In this document: positions 6,946-13,090 of the stretch, piece after piece
Layout of the letters: each line of letters opens with the position of its first letter
How positions within the stretch are numbered: the stretch's first letter is position 1
NCBI GenBank assembly: GCA_023391415.1
Contig: JAEWAY010000005.1
Span: 1-13,090, forward strand
DNA from: Bacteroidota bacterium
Lineage (GTDB): Bacteria > Bacteroidota > Bacteroidia > Cytophagales > Cytophagaceae
Reading direction: 5' to 3'
Length of the DNA: 13,090 bases
Notes under the pieces: generated by a model
The model's input: the letters and a program-made list of their open reading frames with translations, nothing else
What the model was told of the DNA's origin: nothing
Databases searched by the model: none
Made by a program: the position numbers and the translations under genes

Positions 6946-9342
6946 TTATTTTTTGCTTATAAAGTAGCGAAGCTTCAGATAGAAAGCCCTTCCTGGCTTC
7001 TGGAGCTTGAAGTTGTCATATAACATGCTGTCAAACACGTTCCGGCACTCTAACGAGATGTTATATTTCCCATCCGCCATGGTATATACCATATTCAGGT
7101 CATGCGAAAGCTGCATTGGTATGTCAAGCTTATCTCTTCCCAGTTTAGGCCAGTACAGATAGTAGCCATGTACATAGAGCATATTGTAACCAATAGAGAG
7201 AGCGTTTCTTTTTTTCGGGCCCAGATCGCGTATAGATATTGAAGCGTCCGCGTTGCCAAACAGGAATGGAGAGTTGGGCATGCGGTCTAGATACACGATA
7301 CTTACGATGCTTTGTCCATCTTCAATCTTGGTATGGTTACGTAGATTCTGATAGGTCGCGTTGGCTCCGGCGGTGATCAGCTTTTTATAAGAATACCTGA
7401 CTTCCGCGTCGAAAGCCAGATTTTTGACACTAGCCCGGTTTTCCATAGTCAGTTTGTCCTGATTGTTGTTTAAGCGAGGTCGTATAAAGTCGCGAGAGTC
7501 CCTGTACAGGGTATTCGCGTCAATACTGAATCTGTGTATTTTATTGATATGCCAGTTATAACTCAGTCCCAGGTTGTAGTTGTAACTGGTTTCGGGTTTC
7601 AGATCTATGTTACCAGCCAGATTGACGAGATCACCAAATAATTCGTCTGTTTCCGGCAGACGGTAGGTTTTTTCAAATGAGCCTTTTACCTGAAGATTTT
7701 TTAGAAGAAAATATGTGGATGCTATGCCATATCCCAGGTGGTTAAAATGATTTATTTGAACAAGGTAGTATTGTTCCGCGCCCCAGCCACTATTGACAGA
7801 GTACGCCTGAGAATATTTGGTCTGTTGATTATAATATTTAGCGAATAGCGTTGAATTCCATGTTTCATTATGATCATATCTGTAGCCAACTCCTAAAATA
7901 TTTTTGGTTGAATATCTGGGTTGTTCATAGTTTTTGTTTTCAGGGGTGAGCTCATCCGAACCTACACGATTAAAAGTGTTGTACGTATTGCTTATAGTAA
8001 TTGTATTTTTCGCGGAGATTCTGTAGTTGAGATTGGCTGTGGCGAGACCGTTATTGTTACGGTATTTATATAGGGACCTGCCGCGTTCGCCTCCTTGAAT
8101 ACCGGATTTTTCTATGTATTGTTGCGCCCAGTTGTATCGTCGGTTAACTGTATCAATGTTTTGTTCTGTTCCTAAATTGTAGTTACCGGTCACCGTAAGG
8201 TCAAGTCCACGTATAAGCAAGTCTTTTTTTACATATCGAACACTTGGCATAATAATGTTGCCTTTGCGGTATGTATCACCAAAGACGGTAAGCATTCGGG
8301 CATCGGTTTGTATATCGGAATGGTTTTTACCGAGCGTCATTCCAAATAATAGTTTGTCAGCATATTTTTTTCCTACGACTCCAACATTGGCTATCAGGGT
8401 TTCATTGTGGTATTTATCGTGAAATCTGCGAATCCGCTTTTCTCCCAGAAACCTGCCTGATTCTATATCTGAAACCTGGGCGTTTATCCAGTAATTATTG
8501 TCAGAATAATTCTGGAACGCGTTTACCTGGACTGTAAAGCCATTTTGGGCGATATAGCCTGCATTGATGTTGCTGCGGTGAGTGTTAAATGATCCGAAAG
8601 AGTAGGACGCGTCCAGGTAGCTGACTGGTTGGGTGGCTGTGACTATATTTACAGCTCCACCCAAGGCGTCCGACCCAAGCCAGATCGGTACGACTCCCTT
8701 GTAGATTTCGATGCGATCAGCCAGATTGATCGGAATATTATTAAGCTGAAAAGAAGAGCCGAAGTTATCCATGGGGATACCATCGATAAAGAATTTGACC
8801 TGCCGCCCGGTAAACCCGTTCAGAGAAAAGGACATTCTGGAGCCCAGGCCACCATCTTCCCGGATCCGTACACCGGAGACTCTGTCCAGCGCGTGACTGA
8901 GGTCCAGCGTGCTGTTGTGTAGCTTGCGCGCGTCTACCGCTGTTACATTGTACGCCTGTAGCTGTACTTCTTTCGTTTCTGAGCGTCCGTATACGGATAT
9001 GGACTCCATTTCCTGAGTTTCAAGCTTTAGCTTGAAGTTTTGTATGCTGGTTTCCCCGTTTTTCAGTACGATTTTCCTTTCCTGACCCGCGTAGCCTAAT
9101 CCGTAAAGTACTATGGTATATTCGCCTTTATTAATATGGTCTAATTTATAATAACCTTTTTCGTCTGTATACATTCCTTTGGAAGTACCCTTGAGCGATA
9201 CTGATATTCCCTCAATCGGCTCCCCGCTTTCCGCGCGGATATATCCAGATATGGAGCATAAGTCGTCGTTCTGGGCTAATAAGAAGAGTGGAAGCAGGTA
9301 AAGTGAAAGGAATAATCGTTTACCCAATGATAGGTATTTCAT
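6946..9342 (-). CDS. TonB-dependent outer-membrane receptor, XusA-like (siderophore uptake)
   Basis: The protein has 798 residues. Residues 1-23 are a Sec signal peptide (charged KYLSLGKR, a Leu-rich core, LLAQ cleavage region). About 28-108 is a carboxypeptidase-regulatory-like domain (SISGYIRAESGEPIEGISVSLKG cut short here: the GEPIEGISVSLKGT strand and YTDEKGYYKL hairpin are diagnostic). A TonB-box-like MESISVYGR lies at about 112-120. The plug domain follows (DLSHALDRVSGVRI, FFIDGIPM, RIEIYKGVVPIWLGSDALGGAVNIVT), then a 22-strand-type barrel ending in an aromatic-rich C-terminus (AFYLKLRYFISKK). It imports a ligand through the outer membrane using TonB-ExbBD energy. Being followed directly by DUF4374 and PepSY genes makes a ferric siderophore or similar iron chelate the likely cargo. 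The start at 9342 gives a good signal peptide. No Shine-Dalgarno is seen, as is common in this phylum. Confidence 0.92.
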   Translation of the reverse strand: MKYLSLGKRLFLSLYLLPLFLLAQNDDLCSISGYIRAESGEPIEGISVSLKGTSKGMYTDEKGYYKLDHINKGEYTIVLYGLGYAGQERKIVLKNGETSIQNFKLKLETQEMESISVYGRSETKEVQLQAYNVTAVDARKLHNSTLDLSHALDRVSGVRIREDGGLGSRMSFSLNGFTGRQVKFFIDGIPMDNFGSSFQLNNIPINLADRIEIYKGVVPIWLGSDALGGAVNIVTATQPVSYLDASYSFGSFNTHRSNINAGYIAQNGFTVQVNAFQNYSDNNYWINAQVSDIESGRFLGEKRIRRFHDKYHNETLIANVGVVGKKYADKLLFGMTLGKNHSDIQTDARMLTVFGDTYRKGNIIMPSVRYVKKDLLIRGLDLTVTGNYNLGTEQNIDTVNRRYNWAQQYIEKSGIQGGERGRSLYKYRNNNGLATANLNYRISAKNTITISNTYNTFNRVGSDELTPENKNYEQPRYSTKNILGVGYRYDHNETWNSTLFAKYYNQQTKYSQAYSVNSGWGAEQYYLVQINHFNHLGYGIASTYFLLKNLQVKGSFEKTYRLPETDELFGDLVNLAGNIDLKPETSYNYNLGLSYNWHINKIHRFSIDANTLYRDSRDFIRPRLNNNQDKLTMENRASVKNLAFDAEVRYSYKKLITAGANATYQNLRNHTKIEDGQSIVSIVYLDRMPNSPFLFGNADASISIRDLGPKKRNALSIGYNMLYVHGYYLYWPKLGRDKLDIPMQLSHDLNMVYTMADGKYNISLECRNVFDSMLYDNFKLQKPGRAFYLKLRYFISKK

Positions 9343-9473
9343 GACTTGATTATGGAGTTTATACGTGACGTTATAGTTTATGTATATATATTATGACGCA
9401 ATTTAGATTTAATACAAATAAAACAAAATAAGTCGAAATACTTTTTTTATAAATATTTTCAGCCGTACCACAT

Positions 9474-9493
9474 AGGTCTTATGTATAAGATCT
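9474..9493. promoter_or_regulatory. 20-bp near-palindrome, operator candidate
   Basis: AGGTCTTAT-GT-ATAAGATCT forms two 9-base arms with one mismatch and a 2-base centre, about 130-150 bases upstream of the receptor gene. The symmetry and spacing suit a dimeric repressor or activator. The AGATCTTT end of the right arm is repeated at 9506-9513. The regulator is unknown. Confidence 0.35.
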
Positions 9494-9540
9494 TTGACTT
9501 TTGGGAGATCTTTATGGGATGCTTTGGAAGAAGGAATTCT

Positions 9541-9576
9541 ATCGCTTCCTGACCCGGTCGCGGATCAGGAAGCGAT
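9541..9576. terminator. Strong 12-bp hairpin, terminator-like
   Basis: ATCGCTTCCTGA (9541-9552) pairs perfectly with TCAGGAAGCGAT (9565-9576). The 12-base loop can form three more G-C pairs (CCG/CGG). On the plus strand it is followed by CTTCTTTGTTTAT, a broken T-rich tract. No intact gene ends just before it on either strand, so it may be the terminator of a lost gene, a transcript-end or stability element, or an insulator between the divergent receptor and menC genes. Confidence 0.5.
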
Positions 9577-9591
9577 CTTCTTTGTTTATAA

Positions 9592-9886
9592 CGCGCCTGT
9601 CATAATCAATCGCGTGGTTATGAACCTGGGTTAAGAAAAAATATTGTTAATTCGGCGCTGATGGCGTCTAACTGGAGTTTTGAGGCTTCTCCGAATCCCG
9701 CGCGTAGTGAATTTTCGATAAGGTTTCCTGAAGATGGATGGTTATGCTTGTATCCCACTTCCGGTATATCGACACTGGAGCTTAGGCTCAATCCGGGTAC
9801 GGGTATCCGCGGAATTTGAAAATGACTTATACGCTTATGGGATGGAAAAGTATTCAGGTAGAGGAAGGATCGTCTTAGTGAAATAA
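9592..9886 (+). pseudogene. Decayed T9SS sorting-domain remnant, frameshifted
   Basis: The frame open from about 9592 reads SNWSFEASPNPARSEFSIRF (codons from about 9670), then EDGWLCLYPTSG and ELRLNPGTGIRGI, and stops at TGA 9817-9819. The SPNPARSEF core and the following strands are those of a type A T9SS C-terminal domain. One base over, from 9818, the frame continues ENDLYAYG, then EKYSGRGRIVLVK and TAA at 9884-9886, which is the expected final hairpin and K-ending of such domains. A single extra T in the TTT before 9818 would explain the break. The rest of the cargo protein (signal peptide, catalytic domains) is absent, so this is the 3' stump of a deleted secreted-protein gene. It ends 15 bp before the menC start. 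An alternative is a sequencing error, but the missing body still argues for a pseudogene. An ATG at 9661 could open a 52-codon peptide, which I doubt is a real gene. Confidence 0.7.
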
Positions 9887-9901
9887 TGTATTTTCGCGCT
9901 T

Positions 9902-10987
9902 ATGAAAGTCGAACTTCGTAAGCATACGCTGATCTTTAAATTTGACGCTGGTACCTCACGGGGAGTCCTTAAAACCCGAGATGTATGGTACATTTTTTTA
10001 CAAGATGAAAATACGCCTTCCTTGACCGGAATAGGGGAGATCGCTCCTCTCAAAGGTCTGAGTCACGACGATCGCCCGGATTTTGAGACGACTCTAGCCC
10101 GAGTATGTGAGCGCTTGCGGTCATTGGATGGGAGTTCATTATGGAAAATGAATATCGCGGAGGCGTTGGATATCGTTGATTTTCCCTCTATCGTGTTCGG
10201 AATTGAAACCGCGTTGAGCGATCTGATCCATGGAGGGAGAAGAAAAATGATGCCGGAAAGTGACTTTTTTGATGGACGACGAGCTATACCGATCAATGGA
10301 CTAATCTGGATGGGTGACCGGGAATTTATGCGGGAGCAGATTGAACGCAAGCTGGCGGAAGGCTACACTTGTCTGAAAATGAAGATTGGGGCGCTGGATT
10401 TTGATACGGAGCTCTCACTGATTGAGATGGTTCGTAAGGAGTATAGCGCCGAACAGATCGTATTGCGTCTCGACGCCAATGGCGCTTTTGATAAGAACAA
10501 CGCTATGGAAGTATTGGGACGCTTATCCGGGTATGCTATTCATTCGATTGAGCAACCGATCCGGCAAGGGAGGACTGAACTGATGGCGTACCTGTGCCGG
10601 CACTCGCCTATTCCTGTGGCCTTGGATGAAGAACTCATCGGCGTGTACGACTTTGGTGAAAAGAAACGCCTGCTCGAAGCTTGCCGTCCTCCTTATATTA
10701 TTTTGAAACCTTCTCTTTTGGGCGGGTTCCGGGCCTGCGACGAATGGATCGATCTGGCCATATCGCTGGGTATCGGCTGGTGGATTACCTCCGCGCTGGA
10801 GTCCAATATCGGTCTCAACGCGATCGCTCAGTATACGGCGTCTAAAACGGACAGCCTTGTCCCGCAGGGACTCGGAACCGGACAGTTGTATACGAACAAT
10901 ATATCATCGCCTTTGGAGATAGACAAGGGAAGCTTGCGTTATAATAAATCGTCGCTTTGGGGAGATGTAACAGAGAAAAAGCAATGA
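9902..10987 (+). CDS. menC: o-Succinylbenzoate synthase (enolase superfamily)
   Basis: The protein has 361 residues. MenC dehydrates SHCHC to o-succinylbenzoate in menaquinone synthesis, in the cytoplasm. The N-terminal capping domain has the Bacteroidota MenC features AGTSRGVLKT (16-25) and GIGEIAPLKGLS (43-54). The barrel holds the superfamily catalytic set: the K159-M-K161 motif in TCLKMKIG, metal ligands D191 (LRLDANG), E217 (HSIEQPI) and D242 (VALDEEL), and K269 in YIILKPSL. SALESNIGLNAIAQY and PQGLGTGQLYTNN follow near the end, as in MenC-like proteins. Dipeptide epimerases and N-acylamino-acid racemases share this scaffold, so the MenC assignment rests on overall resemblance to Bacteroidota MenC. 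No other men gene lies in the window. The start at 9902 follows the T9SS remnant by 15 bp, with no Shine-Dalgarno. The gene converges with the GH44 gene with only 2 bp between their stops. Confidence 0.85.
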   Translation: MKVELRKHTLIFKFDAGTSRGVLKTRDVWYIFLQDENTPSLTGIGEIAPLKGLSHDDRPDFETTLARVCERLRSLDGSSLWKMNIAEALDIVDFPSIVFGIETALSDLIHGGRRKMMPESDFFDGRRAIPINGLIWMGDREFMREQIERKLAEGYTCLKMKIGALDFDTELSLIEMVRKEYSAEQIVLRLDANGAFDKNNAMEVLGRLSGYAIHSIEQPIRQGRTELMAYLCRHSPIPVALDEELIGVYDFGEKKRLLEACRPPYIILKPSLLGGFRACDEWIDLAISLGIGWWITSALESNIGLNAIAQYTASKTDSLVPQGLGTGQLYTNNISSPLEIDKGSLRYNKSSLWGDVTEKKQ

Positions 10988-10989
10988 AG

Positions 10990-12612
10990 CTATTCGTTTA
11001 TTTCCAGGTGATAGACGCTTAATGGCGGCAAAGTAAGGAAGCGGTTATTTTCTAGTCTCGCGTTTCTGATCATATGGAGATTTGGACTTGAAGAGTCGAA
11101 ACCAAAAATTCTTACTTTGGATGTATTACTCGGTATATTCGTCCCGATATCAAAGGTGACATATTGGTCGTAGTTCTTGTTCAGAAGTATAATATGTATT
11201 GTTTTCTTTTTCTTCTTTACGGTTTGTGACGCGTATGCGGAAGTATTGACCGGATCGGTATTGGTTACTTTAATGCCGGTACTCCCGAAGGTTGAGTTAG
11301 CTCCGTCATAGTTGCGATATAGTTTGAACGCGGAGGCAATATAGCCATCAATGGTACCCCATAGATTGGCCATGTATATTCCGTGCGTACCCCAGATACC
11401 CAGCACATCGGCTTGGGTGATTCCACCAGACACATCGTTTGATCCGCCATATTCGTATTCGCTGACAGAGAGCTTGGTGCCGGGATAATAATCGTTTATT
11501 TCTTTCTTTAGCCAGGGAAGCAGTGTAAAGGGAGCGTAATGTTTGGCTATATAGCTGTCTTCCCTGTAGGTGCTATCCCATAAGGTACGGGGAGCCTGCA
11601 TGCGGGCTTCAGCCAGTGGTCGTTCCTGTATACTATGGTTGATGATGCGCTCTTTATAGTCTCCGGCAAGCGTACCTGTAGCTTCCGGATACCAGTGTAC
11701 ATCCAGCACATCCAGCAGGCGCAGCCCCAGGCTGTCTTCCGCTTTTTTCATTCCGGCCAGATAAGCCTGAATAAAATTGGTATAGCCCCGATCATAAAAC
11801 AATCCCCAGTCATAGGCGGAATGCAGATTCCGGTAAGCTTCAAATCCATAGAGAGAGGGACCGAAGACCTCGGCTTCCCTGTCAACGGATTTGATAGCGT
11901 GAGCGGTGTTTACGGACAGGTCTATCAGCTCTTGACATTGTACTGGCTTATAGCGGGCATAGGGAACGAGTAGAGACCATAGCTCTGTTTCATTGTCAAG
12001 GGCATAGCCCCTAATGCCGGTCGGGGATGTGGACTTTCCGTAGCGCTGCTTCAGGAAGTGAATAAATTCGTCCGTATAGACAAAGCGGTCACTCAGATCC
12101 GGCTTGTCCTTCATCTTGCCCGGGTGGAAATTTCTGACAGCGACCCAGCGCTGAGAGGGGGCGCTTTCATTTTTAGACACGGAACCATATTTGTCCGCTG
12201 CTACATATCCGAGCATAGGTACCGTGATCAGCGAATAGGCTCCCGCCGATAAGGATGAGTCATGGAAGGTACGTATTACGCGCGCTGGTTCCTTGCGTTC
12301 AAACGGGTCTATCCCGAGTTCGTGCGCGAAGTAATCATCGCTTACATGCGCCCAACTGGTACCGGCGTTGGAAGCATTGGTTTCCCAGTTGTAAGTAGAC
12401 ATTCTCGTGCCGCCCAGACGCTGGGAAGTAATGTTCAGCTCCTGATAGTCCGCCTGATAATTGTTGCTATAGATATAAGGACTGATCTGGAAGGTGCTGC
12501 CGGGATCTCTATGGCTGACGTTTACACGAAGGGTAGCCTGGGCATTGGTTGCACGACTACATATAAGCAGCGTAAGACTTCCCCAAAGGGAAAGTCTTGC
12601 GCAATAAACAGG
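10990..12612 (-). CDS. Glycoside hydrolase family 44 (endoglucanase/xyloglucanase-like), start codon not found
   Basis: This is a secreted or periplasmic beta-glucanase-type enzyme acting on cellulose, xyloglucan or a related glucan. The first ATG (12402) gives 470 residues, but the frame stays open 70 codons further, to the TAA at 12613-12615. Those codons are clearly coding: a signal-peptide-like stretch (RLSLWGSLTLLICS then NAQA) and RLGGTRMSTYNWETNASNAG, the GH44 N-terminal signature that the ATG would cut. The acid/base Glu is E138 in ALDNETELW, and DVLDVHWYPE (231-240) and the nucleophile E315 in LSVSEYEYGG follow (numbered from 12402). After about 380 comes the small beta-sandwich domain common in GH44. 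No ATG, GTG or TTG lies in frame between 12403 and 12612, so the start was probably lost to a frameshift, point mutation or sequence error. A 15-bp hairpin lies in the signal-peptide codons. There is no T9SS domain. It lies 47 bases downstream of the S74-like gene. Confidence 0.82.
   Translation of the reverse strand, partial: PVYCARLSLWGSLTLLICSRATNAQATLRVNVSHRDPGSTFQISPYIYSNNYQADYQELNITSQRLGGTRMSTYNWETNASNAGTSWAHVSDDYFAHELGIDPFERKEPARVIRTFHDSSLSAGAYSLITVPMLGYVAADKYGSVSKNESAPSQRWVAVRNFHPGKMKDKPDLSDRFVYTDEFIHFLKQRYGKSTSPTGIRGYALDNETELWSLLVPYARYKPVQCQELIDLSVNTAHAIKSVDREAEVFGPSLYGFEAYRNLHSAYDWGLFYDRGYTNFIQAYLAGMKKAEDSLGLRLLDVLDVHWYPEATGTLAGDYKERIINHSIQERPLAEARMQAPRTLWDSTYREDSYIAKHYAPFTLLPWLKKEINDYYPGTKLSVSEYEYGGSNDVSGGITQADVLGIWGTHGIYMANLWGTIDGYIASAFKLYRNYDGANSTFGSTGIKVTNTDPVNTSAYASQTVKKKKKTIHIILLNKNYDQYVTFDIGTNIPSNTSKVRIFGFDSSSPNLHMIRNARLENNRFLTLPPLSVYHLEINE
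12570..12602. repeat. 15-bp imperfect inverted repeat in GH44 signal-peptide codons
   Basis: Arms 12570-12584 and 12588-12602 (plus-strand GCGTAAGACTTCCCC, loop AAA, GGGAAAGTCTTGCGC) pair along 15 positions. On either strand one pair is a G-U wobble and one a C-A mismatch. No T-run follows on either side. It is 58 bases downstream of the S74-like gene stop, so it could be that gene's transcript-end hairpin, or it could hide the missing GH44 start region. Confidence 0.6.
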
Positions 12613-12659
12613 TTAACCAGATTGTAAATCCTTCAATATAGTGTATTACTCCAGAGTAA

Positions 12660-13090
12660 CTAGTGTTTTTTTAGTTCAGCGATTTCCTCCTGTAGAAGAT
12701 TAATTTTCTTGTTCTGCTCTATAAGATACAGGGTAAGCTCTTCAATTTTCTTAAGTAATATGGCATTCATATCACCTATATTGAGGCCTGCTTCTTTTAC
12801 CTCCATAGCGGAGGGAACTTCCGGAAGGTGTTTGTTGGATTGTACAAAATGTTCTACCTCTTCAAGTGAAGCCAGCGGATAATCTTTTTCGAAAACGTAG
12901 TCAGGCCAGGTTGCAGAGGTGTTTTCCACGATGATTTCCTTAGCGCCTATTTTTCCGTTGACCGCCAGCTTGTAGCCATTGGGATTATTTAGGGTATTAG
13001 TTCCAATTCCAATATTCTGGGTGACCCGATTAAAAAATATAATATCACCCATGTCGGAAGTTATTTTTAGAAGATTGTTAGCGGCGTTAT
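12660..13090 (-). CDS. S74/tail-fibre-like protein C-terminal part, partial at window edge
   Basis: The visible part runs from the stop at 12660 to the window end; the frame stays open beyond 13090, so the ATG at 13052 is internal and the gene is 5'-partial here. Upstream codons read NNLLKITSD before MGDIIFFNRV. Then come QNIGIGTNTLNNPNGYKLAVNG (short form: IGIGT, YKLAVNGKI), AKEIIVENT, WPDYVFEKDYPLASLEEVE, NKHLPEVPSAMEV, LNIGDMNAILLKKIEELTLYLIEQ and a Lys/Glu-rich coiled coil to the end. This is the common Bacteroidota tail-fibre/S74-peptidase-like C-terminus. These are large surface or secreted proteins whose end trimerises as a coiled coil. I infer a surface or secretion-related role; the specific function is unknown. 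It precedes the GH44 gene on the same strand, 47 bases away from the first open GH44 codon. Confidence 0.82.
   Translation of the reverse strand, partial: NAANNLLKITSDMGDIIFFNRVTQNIGIGTNTLNNPNGYKLAVNGKIGAKEIIVENTSATWPDYVFEKDYPLASLEEVEHFVQSNKHLPEVPSAMEVKEAGLNIGDMNAILLKKIEELTLYLIEQNKKINLLQEEIAELKKH

Larger units (their letters stand above)
9343..9590. other. Divergent intergenic region upstream of the receptor gene
   Basis: This AT-rich stretch has no convincing reading frame. On the minus strand TTTTG (9428-9424) and TAAATTG (9405-9399), 18 bases apart, are a poor match to the Bacteroidota -33 TTTG / -7 TAnnTTTG promoter, so I do not call a promoter. No sequence resembling a classical Fur box was seen. 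The region holds a near-palindrome at 9474-9493, two copies of AGATCTTT (9488-9495 and 9506-9513), and the strong hairpin at 9541-9576. Confidence 0.5.

Noticed and set aside
9399..9428. Possible Bacteroidota -33/-7 promoter before the receptor gene
   Set aside because: TTTTG and TAAATTG are 18 bases apart and the -7 element lacks a base of TAnnTTTG; not good enough to annotate.
12262..12627. 121-codon plus-strand frame opposite the GH44 N-terminus
   Set aside because: It is antisense to the conserved GH44 signature and signal peptide, with no protein-family features.
1..13090. CRISPR arrays, tRNA or rRNA genes, prophage or defence systems
   Set aside because: No regularly spaced repeats, no RNA-gene signatures and no defence-type domains were seen on reading both strands; the S74-like protein alone does not indicate a phage.

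Overview
The window looks like Bacteroidota DNA, probably a free-living or polymer-degrading lineage of the Cytophagales or Chitinophagales kind. This rests on a type IX secretion (T9SS) C-terminal sorting domain, a TonB-dependent receptor with an N-terminal carboxypeptidase-regulatory-like domain, a DUF4374 lipoprotein with a K/E-rich export signal, few Shine-Dalgarno sequences, and a Bacteroidota-type S74/tail-fibre-like protein. The species cannot be named from the sequence.

Layout. Bases 1-127 are foreign: on the minus strand they encode 42 residues of a GC-rich, proteobacterial-looking IS91-family (HUH, Y2) transposase, and they stop abruptly at about base 127/128. Bases 128-1914 (+) hold the 3' part of a secreted multi-domain protein: an SdrB-like domain, a DUF11/DUF7619-like repeat region and a T9SS sorting domain. 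Its N-terminus is missing and it seems frameshifted in an ATT repeat. A terminator hairpin separates it from a convergent minus-strand series of six genes (9342 down to 1937). In transcription order these are a TonB-dependent receptor, a DUF4374 surface lipoprotein, a PepSY-TM membrane protein, an isoaspartyl peptidase/asparaginase, an atypical SDR and a small unknown protein.

The first three of these genes have the composition of the Bacteroides xenosiderophore system XusA/XusB/XusC (outer-membrane channel, surface siderophore-capturing lipoprotein, inner-membrane PepSY protein). They probably import a ferric siderophore or related iron chelate. A hairpin with alternative pairings lies between the lipoprotein and the PepSY gene and may set their relative expression.

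The divergent intergenic region 9343-9901 holds a near-palindrome (operator candidate), a strong 12-bp hairpin and a decayed, frameshifted T9SS sorting-domain remnant that ends 15 bp before menC. The menC-type gene (9902-10987, +) encodes an enolase-superfamily o-succinylbenzoate synthase, implying menaquinone synthesis. It converges, with a 2-bp gap, on a GH44 glycoside hydrolase gene (minus). The GH44 coding signal, including a signal peptide, continues about 70 codons upstream of its first ATG but has no usable start codon. The window ends inside an S74/tail-fibre-like protein gene (minus) that runs off the right edge.

The most notable items are the chimeric left end, the xus-like operon with its intercistronic structure, the hidden T9SS pseudogene, and the start-less GH44 gene with a 15-bp hairpin in its signal-peptide codons.
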